Assembly (NCBI GenBank): GCA_964475985.1 | Contig: CAYYYP010000001.1 | Location: forward strand, 1 to 64,000 | Length of the DNA stretch: 64,000 bases | Reading direction: 5' to 3' | From: CAYYYP01 sp964475985 | Lineage (GTDB): Bacteria > Bdellovibrionota > UBA1018 > CAYHWW01 | Shown here: positions 53,851 through 61,484 of the stretch, in pieces | How positions within the stretch are numbered: position 1 is the first letter of the stretch | Layout: each line of letters begins with the position of its first letter | Translations under genes and position numbers: made by a program | The notes under the pieces: generated by a model | What the model was told of the DNA's origin: nothing | Databases searched by the model: none | The model's input: only the letters and a program-made list of their open reading frames with translations

Positions 53851-53895
53851 ATTCTATCGCTTCCGAAAGGACGCCAAAACTCCGAGAAGTTCGAA

Positions 53896-56800
53896 GTGAA
53901 CTGCCGCAATTTCTTACGTCAAACCCTCGGGATTTTATCCTTCGCTTTGAGTGCGGCACTTCCTTGTCTTGCGACGCCGCCAAATGCCGCCAGTGCTGCA
54001 GCGGAAACTGCCGCTCCCACGTGGCAAGAAATGGTTGAACTCTTTCGTTTGAGAGCAGAGACCCAGAGAAATAATTTTAATCAGATTGAAGATATCGCAT
54101 TTTTTGAATCCATTCCTGATTCAGTATGGTTGAGGCCAGAATTTCACCAAGCCCTTGTACGAATCAACCGGGAACTCGGGACATCATTATTATATAGAAT
54201 CAAAAGTTATCCTTGTTTTATGCAATTTAAGCGTGCAATCGAACGCAATCCCGACCTCCTTACGGCGTGGTTTCCGTTACCAAGGCCAGTGGCGAGAATG
54301 GCCCCGTGGGAACAGGACTGGGAGGTAACGCAAAAACTCTACGAAACTTTGCAAGAACTCAGCCCCAGGGCGAGGGCCCCTTACCGGCCCTGGATGCAGA
54401 ACCGAATTTTAAGTGCCGCCGCAAAGTTAGTTTCCCGTGAACATGCCACGCCTGGTGCAGCCAATGGGCGCACTCTGCGGAATGTTCACGCAGAGCACTG
54501 CCCAGTGGATGAAATTTCCTTGGCCCTTAGGACCAAGCCTGAACTTTTGGCCCGCATTGTGCGCCAAGTTCAACCGGAGTTGTATACGGTTATCGCCGAC
54601 ACTACAGCTTATACGGCAAGGCGGAATCTCCCCAATGCATTTGCCCGAATTTTAATTTGGTCCCCCGTCGTCGAAGGGTTAGGGCCAGCGCTGTTGACCC
54701 GAATCAATTCAAGACCACGGCCGCAAAATGGAATTTCCCACGGAGATTTTTTATCTCATATCTTGGCAACGGATAGTGTACGGGAATTTCTTTTGCAACA
54801 CTTGGGTGAAATTCGAAATGATGGACTGTTAAATGATTTGTATGCCTTTAGTGCCCCTTCTACTTTCCCTTCAAGCCCACATCGCCGCATCATTGAGGCT
54901 GAGGAAAACAAAATTCTAAAAAGTGTGTGGGCGATTCAGGCCGTCACTTTGATGAAGGGAGTTTCCGCTCAGGCTAAAGCCGAAGAACTGACCACAAGAT
55001 TAACCACGGAGATTCTGGAACTTCAGGGTAAAAACAGGCTTTCAAAATTTTCAGATCAAACGATTTCTGAATTGGCAACGCTAGAGGGAAACCAACTCTT
55101 GTCAAATCTGGTCCGTCAAGAACTGAACACCAGACCAGCTTTGCTCCGTAGGTTAGCCAGGACCTTGCCTCAATATGAGTATCTTGCCGCAGCGACCAAA
55201 AAGCCCACCGGCCGTACGAGAGCCCAGCCACAAAATGTCGAAACGTTCGCCAATGAGTTTTTGGCCATAGGCCATTGGCAGTCACCCATAGCCCTGTCGG
55301 ACCTGCGCCAAATTGCTGCGGTCGCCAACGGACATTCCATTTTACAAACGAATATTGCCGTAGCCACGTTGAAATCCATGCCGCTGAGTGAGTTGCCAAA
55401 TCATCCTGAGCCCCAACGGGTAACCGCCGACGCTGCAGAATTTATCTCTGCCATGGCCGCCGCCCAGTCCAGACTTTCGGCCCAGGGCCTTATTCTTGAT
55501 CCACTGGCCAAAGCGCTTCAGAGTATAGAAAATTTAATCTTCCAACCGCCTCCGGCCGGCGCCAAAGGCGCGCTTTCGGAACCAGAAATCCAAATCAACA
55601 TCAATCATGATCGAATGCGCACGTTCGGCACCACGAATGTAGACCAAAACGATGAGTTCATGGGATGGGAAGACCGTAGGATCCGCACCCGGCGGGGCAT
55701 TGAAGAAGGGCCTACCTCCGCCGGGCAGTCGGCCTCATCCGAACGCAAACGGCAAACCCAAAAACAAGCCCTGATTGAGTCGGACGTTGCAAGTTGGAGT
55801 CGAGGCACTCGCTCTCAGGTTTTAGCGAATTTGCGGGCCGTTCTTATGCGCACTGAACGCGAATTGAATAGCGTTGGTGAACAACTCTTTCAAAGGCCCT
55901 GGCAAAATATGAGCGATGCCGAACTTCAAAGATTTGTCCAAAGTGGGCAAATGCAAGCGGCACTGGTGATTCATACTAATAATCTAAGGAGTCTAGTTTT
56001 CATCCAGCCGCAAAACCCGCAGTCGGTAGATGCGTTACTTGAAGCACAACTTCTTACGGCGACCCATTCCGCAAATATACAGACCGCAAGAAATACCCTG
56101 AACTTTTTGGATACCGTTGATTTTCTGGGAATGTCCTCCGAGGGTGCGTGGCGCGGCCTTCAAACCGTGCGAAGCGAGGCAAGGCAACTGTTCAACCAGG
56201 CTTTTGAAAACAGCTACATTCATACCCATGGGGACTTGCCTTTGTTCCTGCAAAAAATCGTTGAACGAAATGACGTAGGCCTTTGGCGAAGGGCGCTGGG
56301 AACGGCTCAAGCTCTGGAAGCGGCTAGAAATCACGCCAAGGGGCAAATCGAACTAAAAAAAGTTAGAAGAACTCGCCTTCGGAAGCGAGCCGCCATCAGC
56401 GGAATCTCCTCAGCAGTTATGGGTGGTTATATCGGAGTTCTCCTCCACGCACTTAATTCCGGTGCCCATGATTCTGCCCATCGCGACGCAGAGCAGCACC
56501 GTCAATATAACGAAGACCACCAAAGGCGTTTAGCCGAAAGACTGCGTACCGCACCCGATAGCGAGCTAACTCCGAGTGAGCGGGCCATGCGGCATGGGCA
56601 GAGTGGACTCCCTGCCTTGTACCAACGAACCAGCCGCAGACCAAACAACTCCCTCGCCAACTCAGATGGAAACTCAGTTCCCGCGGATCCCACCGTACCT
56701 AGGCCGTTTTCAGGTTTGGGTCATAGTGAACATAATGTTTCGCCCCGCCGCACTGACACGATGCCAAGCTTTGATGTGTCCGATAATGCGCCTACCCTAA

Positions 56801-58698
56801 GAACGGAAAACCTTTCCCGCTTTCACTTTGGTGGACATGAGGAATTTACAAATCAACGCGAAATCGAAGGAGTTCGCCTCAGCGGCGGAACAGGTGACTA
56901 CGAAATGTATGTCGACACCCACGAAGGGGCACCTACGATTCTAAATGAAGACGGTTTAGGTATGATGCCAGCCCCCGATCATTCAGAACTGATTCAAATC
57001 TCCGTTCAAGGAGTGGCCTCCGATGGAAATACGGAGGATCTGCAGCCTAATGAATACGATATCCTTCGGACCAAACGATGGGGAGATTATGCCATCGCGG
57101 TTTATGATCGTAATATCGCTGCCGTAACGTACGCCGCCACTTATCGTCCGGTGGCTCATAACAATGCCGGCCAAAATTTAGTAATACCAACCCAGCGGTT
57201 AAGGCCCATCGTAAATATGTTGACTCACGTTGGCTTACACCCCTTAAGCCATGCCCTTAATGAACGGCTAAATCACGCGCCGGAGGGAATTTCCTACGAC
57301 GCATTGGCGAACATCATCTCCACAAATGGCGACTACTCCCACCGCACCGACATTCAACGCCCGCTGCGTTTTACCAGGATTGAGGGCGAAACCAATCGCC
57401 TACTAAGATTTGCGAGATATCGAAATGAATCCGGTCGGTTTGCCGGAACTTGTGGATCCTACGCTGACTTTACAACCGAAGTTATAAATACGGCCGTAGG
57501 TAGGCCAGGCCAACCGGTGGCTTTCGTGCGGCCAACAATTCTTAACGACAGTGATCCTGAGCACCTCACCATAGAAAATGAACTTCACGCTCGCACCGGT
57601 ATTGCGTTACCGGAGCAACCTTCCTTTGTGATCGATTCTACTTCGGGCACGAGGGATTCTCCAACCACGGCACCGCGCACGGATCCACTTCCCGGTGGCG
57701 ATCCCGTTTCGCAACACGCAAGATACATTGACTACCGAAATTTAATTCTCTACGCCTTTCTGGGAGGCGAGCGCCGTCGACGTGAGTTTTATGAATGGGG
57801 CAGGCAACAGGAAGAAATCATGCTGAGGGAGGGAGTCGAGTTGGATGCGCCCACTTCGTCCCAGCAAAGCGGCGACCACGAAGCAGATGAGATGATACGA
57901 ATTCCTCACCAGTTAGGTCCTCAGGGGTTGGACGGTTCTCCACATAATGCATTAGATGAAACTGCGTTTGGAACCTCATCGGCCAACGATCGTGCCGAAA
58001 TTTTGCGGCAACGCGCCGAGGAAGAGCAATTAAACTTGATCCGTCGTCGCTCAGGTGAAGCCTACGAAATTCTTGCTCGCGGAGCGCCTCGGCGTCGTGA
58101 ACTCATCAAACGGCAAACGGAGCTAAGAGTTCGCAGGTCTATTCGCGCCAATACCGGCGATCCGGCGGCCGTAGCATTGCATCTTGATCGATCCCTGCGA
58201 CTTTTTTTAAATGGAGATTTGAGCAGGGAAGATTTCAACGCCGCCATGGGCGTCAATTTTACCAACGAGAACGAAGCCATCACTCCTGACGAATGGCGCT
58301 CGCTCATTTCTCGCATCGAAGCGGCTTCCCAGAAACAGCTTACGATACTAAGGCGATTCCGCGATGAGCTTCTCCCAAGATTTGAAAACCCACGAACGCG
58401 GCCTAAGCATATTTCGGCGCTAGACCGTTTGCTCCTCGAAAATTTCCGAGACCCGCTCTACCTTGAAACCGCCATCTCCATGTTCGAAGGCTTACATGAG
58501 CTTGCCGCAAGCATCACCCCAAATCACTTGGATGCGCTGATGGCACGAAGGTTAAGGCTGCCCCAGGAACACGGCGAACATTGGGGTCCCATTGGGATTA
58601 TAGCCCTTCGGGGAAGTGATCCGGCACGCTGGACAGAAACCCGGGAAGAATGCCTAACCCGAAGCCTTGAGCAAGCTTTCAATGCGGGAAGCAACTAG
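53896..58698 (+). CDS. Giant exported protein C (~1600 aa), distant relative of A and B
   Basis: 1600 aa from GTG 53896, chosen because it directly precedes a signal peptide (FLRQTLGILSFALSAALPCLA-TP); the frame opens 21 codons earlier at a TTG inside a hairpin. The N-terminal two thirds are helical. A single hydrophobic stretch (ISGISSAVMGGYIGVLLHAL) near residue 840 may span a membrane. After a low-complexity linker the C-terminal third follows the A/B order: EYDILRTKRWGDYAIAVYDR, LRPIVNMLTHVGLHPLSHAL, then GTCGSYADFTTEVI (Cys1186), ELHARTGIA (His1231), SFVIDSTSGT (Asp1247, D-x-T), i.e. Cys-45-His-16-Asp as in transglutaminases. C-terminus EECLTRSLEQ (Cys1586). Same strand and 114 nt after gene B. 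Confidence 0.75.
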   Translation: MNCRNFLRQTLGILSFALSAALPCLATPPNAASAAAETAAPTWQEMVELFRLRAETQRNNFNQIEDIAFFESIPDSVWLRPEFHQALVRINRELGTSLLYRIKSYPCFMQFKRAIERNPDLLTAWFPLPRPVARMAPWEQDWEVTQKLYETLQELSPRARAPYRPWMQNRILSAAAKLVSREHATPGAANGRTLRNVHAEHCPVDEISLALRTKPELLARIVRQVQPELYTVIADTTAYTARRNLPNAFARILIWSPVVEGLGPALLTRINSRPRPQNGISHGDFLSHILATDSVREFLLQHLGEIRNDGLLNDLYAFSAPSTFPSSPHRRIIEAEENKILKSVWAIQAVTLMKGVSAQAKAEELTTRLTTEILELQGKNRLSKFSDQTISELATLEGNQLLSNLVRQELNTRPALLRRLARTLPQYEYLAAATKKPTGRTRAQPQNVETFANEFLAIGHWQSPIALSDLRQIAAVANGHSILQTNIAVATLKSMPLSELPNHPEPQRVTADAAEFISAMAAAQSRLSAQGLILDPLAKALQSIENLIFQPPPAGAKGALSEPEIQININHDRMRTFGTTNVDQNDEFMGWEDRRIRTRRGIEEGPTSAGQSASSERKRQTQKQALIESDVASWSRGTRSQVLANLRAVLMRTERELNSVGEQLFQRPWQNMSDAELQRFVQSGQMQAALVIHTNNLRSLVFIQPQNPQSVDALLEAQLLTATHSANIQTARNTLNFLDTVDFLGMSSEGAWRGLQTVRSEARQLFNQAFENSYIHTHGDLPLFLQKIVERNDVGLWRRALGTAQALEAARNHAKGQIELKKVRRTRLRKRAAISGISSAVMGGYIGVLLHALNSGAHDSAHRDAEQHRQYNEDHQRRLAERLRTAPDSELTPSERAMRHGQSGLPALYQRTSRRPNNSLANSDGNSVPADPTVPRPFSGLGHSEHNVSPRRTDTMPSFDVSDNAPTLRTENLSRFHFGGHEEFTNQREIEGVRLSGGTGDYEMYVDTHEGAPTILNEDGLGMMPAPDHSELIQISVQGVASDGNTEDLQPNEYDILRTKRWGDYAIAVYDRNIAAVTYAATYRPVAHNNAGQNLVIPTQRLRPIVNMLTHVGLHPLSHALNERLNHAPEGISYDALANIISTNGDYSHRTDIQRPLRFTRIEGETNRLLRFARYRNESGRFAGTCGSYADFTTEVINTAVGRPGQPVAFVRPTILNDSDPEHLTIENELHARTGIALPEQPSFVIDSTSGTRDSPTTAPRTDPLPGGDPVSQHARYIDYRNLILYAFLGGERRRREFYEWGRQQEEIMLREGVELDAPTSSQQSGDHEADEMIRIPHQLGPQGLDGSPHNALDETAFGTSSANDRAEILRQRAEEEQLNLIRRRSGEAYEILARGAPRRRELIKRQTELRVRRSIRANTGDPAAVALHLDRSLRLFLNGDLSREDFNAAMGVNFTNENEAITPDEWRSLISRIEAASQKQLTILRRFRDELLPRFENPRTRPKHISALDRLLLENFRDPLYLETAISMFEGLHELAASITPNHLDALMARRLRLPQEHGEHWGPIGIIALRGSDPARWTETREECLTRSLEQAFNAGSN

Positions 58699-58818
58699 CC
58701 CCGGACAAGATGTCTAGCGAGGCTCAGAATTTTAATTCTAAACCTTCCTCAATCGCGATAAAACCACCAGTTTTACGGCATAAAAACTGCACTTCTTCCC
58801 ACGGTTGCGAGGTGAGAC

Positions 58819-59823
58819 ATGGCGGAAGATTTGATTCGGTTAAAACCCTACGGACTCGTGGGCCCGGGCGAAGCATTTCATATTGATGCCTGGACGCAAG
58901 CGCCCATAAACCTCGTAACCCACGCACATTCCGACCACGCTCGTTTTGGCAGCGAAGAGTATTGGTGTACCCGCGAGACGGAAAAAATTCTGCGTTATCG
59001 TTTAAATCCAAACATTAAAGTCAGGACTTTTGAATACGGTGAGACGGTAAAACTCAATGACACTTGGATTTCCTTTCACCCGGCCGGTCATATTTTTGGT
59101 TCAGCCCAAATTCGCGTGGAACGAAACAATGAAGTTTGGATCGTCACCGGCGATTACAAACGTGACCCCGACCCCACCTGCCGTCCTTTTGAAGTGGTGC
59201 CGTGCGATACCCTCATTACGGAAGCCACTTTCGCTTTGCCCATTTATAACTGGGCTCCCATGCGCGAAACTGCGCGCGAAATTTTTGAATGGTGGCAATG
59301 GTGTAAACAAGAAAAGGTTACTGCACTCCTTTTTGCTTATTCCTTAGGTAAATCACAACGCATTCTGGCAGAACTAATGGCGCATACCGATGAAGAAGTT
59401 TTGGTGCATGGCTCCGTTGAAAACTTAACTAGGATTTACCGCGAAAACGGCGTTCGTATGTTGCCCACGCGACGCGTCCGTGAGGCCCATGAAGAAAAAG
59501 AAGACTTTGCCGGTAGGTTGGTTATTGCGCCGCCTTCCGCTCACCGTAGTCCTTGGATGAAAAAATTCAGCGCCGTATCCACGAGCTTCTGCTCCGGCTG
59601 GATGGCGGTGCGAGGCATTCGAAGGCGAAAAGGTTATGAGCGAGGTTTTGTAGTGTCCGACCATGCCGACTGGTCAGGGCTGATTCAAACCGTAAAGGAA
59701 ACAGGCGCAAAACGTGTTTTAGTTACGCATGGCCAAAACGAAATTTTAGCGCGCTACCTTAAGGAAAATCTTAAAATTGAGGCGGACGCCCTAAGAACTG
59801 CCTACGGTGAAGGGGAAGACTAA
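58819..59823 (+). CDS. Ligase-associated DNA exonuclease (metallo-beta-lactamase fold)
   Basis: 334 aa with SD GAGGTGAG before ATG. Zinc motif VTHAHSDHAR (H35, H37, D39, H40), FHPAGHIFGSAQIRVE, VTGDYKRDPDPTCRPFE and SDHADWSGL. This is the exonuclease that in many bacteria sits beside an ATP-dependent ligase and a DEXH helicase and belongs to the Artemis/SNM1 type of the family. Acts on DNA ends in repair, e.g. of cross-links. Its stop shares one base with the ligase ATG. Confidence 0.92.
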   Translation: MAEDLIRLKPYGLVGPGEAFHIDAWTQAPINLVTHAHSDHARFGSEEYWCTRETEKILRYRLNPNIKVRTFEYGETVKLNDTWISFHPAGHIFGSAQIRVERNNEVWIVTGDYKRDPDPTCRPFEVVPCDTLITEATFALPIYNWAPMRETAREIFEWWQWCKQEKVTALLFAYSLGKSQRILAELMAHTDEEVLVHGSVENLTRIYRENGVRMLPTRRVREAHEEKEDFAGRLVIAPPSAHRSPWMKKFSAVSTSFCSGWMAVRGIRRRKGYERGFVVSDHADWSGLIQTVKETGAKRVLVTHGQNEILARYLKENLKIEADALRTAYGEGED

Positions 59824-61484
59824 TGCGCGCCTTTGCCAAACTCCTATTTGAAATTGAGCAAACTAACTCCACAAACGAAAAAGTGGACATTATGGCCAAT
59901 TTTTTTCGAAAAACGGATCACGAAGCTTCGGCGTGGGCGCTCTACTTCCTTTCGGGGCAACGACCCAAAAAGTTCATCAGTTCAAAAAAATTGCGAGCAT
60001 GGGCTGAAGAGATGACCGGAATTCCCTCCTGGTTAACCGAAGATTGTTACGGTGCAGTGGGCGATACCGCCGAAATGATCGCGCTGCTCATTGCGGGTTG
60101 CAAAAAAACCCAAGGCCTTTCGGAAACGGAAGACCTCTCACTTGCAGATTGGATACTCACGCGCCTAAAGCCTCTGGAAAAGGCAGATGAAGAACTTCAG
60201 AAAGAAAGAATTCAAGGCTGGTGGCGTGCACTTTCCACCAAAGAAACTTTTGTGCTGAACAAACTCATGACGGGTGGACTTCGCATTGGCGTTTCTGAAA
60301 CGCTAGTTTACCGCGCCCTTGGTGCGGCCTTCGCAATGCCAAGATCCACCGTTGCCGCTAGGCTTTTAGGAAAGTGGATTCCTTCCACTGAATTTTTTAA
60401 AAGAGTAATCACCCCGCCGGACCCGCTCGAAGGTGGCGCGAATGCCGCAACCGACGAGGCCGCCGAAGCGGCGCTACCCCTACCCTTTTGTTTAGCGGCC
60501 TCCCTTGACGCTGAAATACAAACTTTGGGGGATGTTCACGAATGGCAGTGGGAATGGAAGTGGGATGGCATCCGTGCACAAATTGTAAAATCCGGAGAAA
60601 AAGTAGAGCTGTGGTCACGCGGCGAGGAGCGGGTCACGGAATCATTTCCGGATCTAATTAGTAATTTTAGCAAAATTTCCGGTGACTTCACTTTAGACGG
60701 AGAAATTCTGGCCGGAGTAGCCCTAGCCCCCCAGTCCTTTAACCGGTTGCAAAAGCGACTCAACAAAAAAATTCCAAGCCAGAATTTTCTGCGGGAAAAT
60801 CCCGTAGCATTTTTGGCCTACGATTTTTTACGGTTCGGTTCTGAGAACCTAGCCGCAGCTCCATTGCGGGATCGTCGTTCCCGATTGGAAAAATTTGTCG
60901 CTGAAAATCAGTCAGATTCTTTCGGAGTCTCTCCCCTCATTCCTATTCAAGATTTTGATGACGCCCTAAAGGCCCACGGCGAATCCCGTGCGATGCGGGC
61001 CGAGGGGCTTATGGTGAAAAACAGAAACGCCATCTACCACACCAGCCGTAAACGAGGGATTTGGTATAAATGGAAAGTTGACCCACTCACGCTCGATGTC
61101 GTACTCACCGCGGCGCAACCGGGAACTGGCAGAAGGGCATCGCTTTACACCGACTACACGTTTGGAATTTGGAAAGACCAAACGCTGGTGCCCATTGCCA
61201 AAGCTTATTCAGGCCTGACCGATGAAGAAATTCGGGAGCTTGATCAGTGGATCAGAAGAAATACGCTTGAGCGTCATGGCCCCGTACGCATTCTCCAGCC
61301 CGCAAGGGTTTTTGAAATCGGTTTTGAGGGTATTGCCGAAAGTGCTCGGCATAAATCCGGATTTGCCGTGCGGTTTCCCCGAATCTTGCGTGAGCGTACG
61401 GATAAGCCAGCCGCGGAAGCCGATCGCGTGGAAACCGTGCGGGATCTTTTTCAGTCGCTGGATGCAGGAATTTTAAATGGATGA
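59823..61484 (+). CDS. ATP-dependent DNA ligase (damage-response type)
   Basis: 553 aa. N-terminal helical DNA-binding domain, then nucleotidyltransferase motif I EWKWDGIRAQIV (Lys246, the AMP-binding lysine), FTLDGEILAG (motif III region), AEGLMVKNRNAIY, YKWKVDPLTLDVVL (motif V), and an OB-fold domain ending with HKSGFAVRFPRILRERTDKP. It seals nicks during repair. Start overlaps the exonuclease stop by one base and the helicase start lies 8 nt before the ligase stop, so all three are translated together. Confidence 0.93.
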   Translation: MRAFAKLLFEIEQTNSTNEKVDIMANFFRKTDHEASAWALYFLSGQRPKKFISSKKLRAWAEEMTGIPSWLTEDCYGAVGDTAEMIALLIAGCKKTQGLSETEDLSLADWILTRLKPLEKADEELQKERIQGWWRALSTKETFVLNKLMTGGLRIGVSETLVYRALGAAFAMPRSTVAARLLGKWIPSTEFFKRVITPPDPLEGGANAATDEAAEAALPLPFCLAASLDAEIQTLGDVHEWQWEWKWDGIRAQIVKSGEKVELWSRGEERVTESFPDLISNFSKISGDFTLDGEILAGVALAPQSFNRLQKRLNKKIPSQNFLRENPVAFLAYDFLRFGSENLAAAPLRDRRSRLEKFVAENQSDSFGVSPLIPIQDFDDALKAHGESRAMRAEGLMVKNRNAIYHTSRKRGIWYKWKVDPLTLDVVLTAAQPGTGRRASLYTDYTFGIWKDQTLVPIAKAYSGLTDEEIRELDQWIRRNTLERHGPVRILQPARVFEIGFEGIAESARHKSGFAVRFPRILRERTDKPAAEADRVETVRDLFQSLDAGILNG

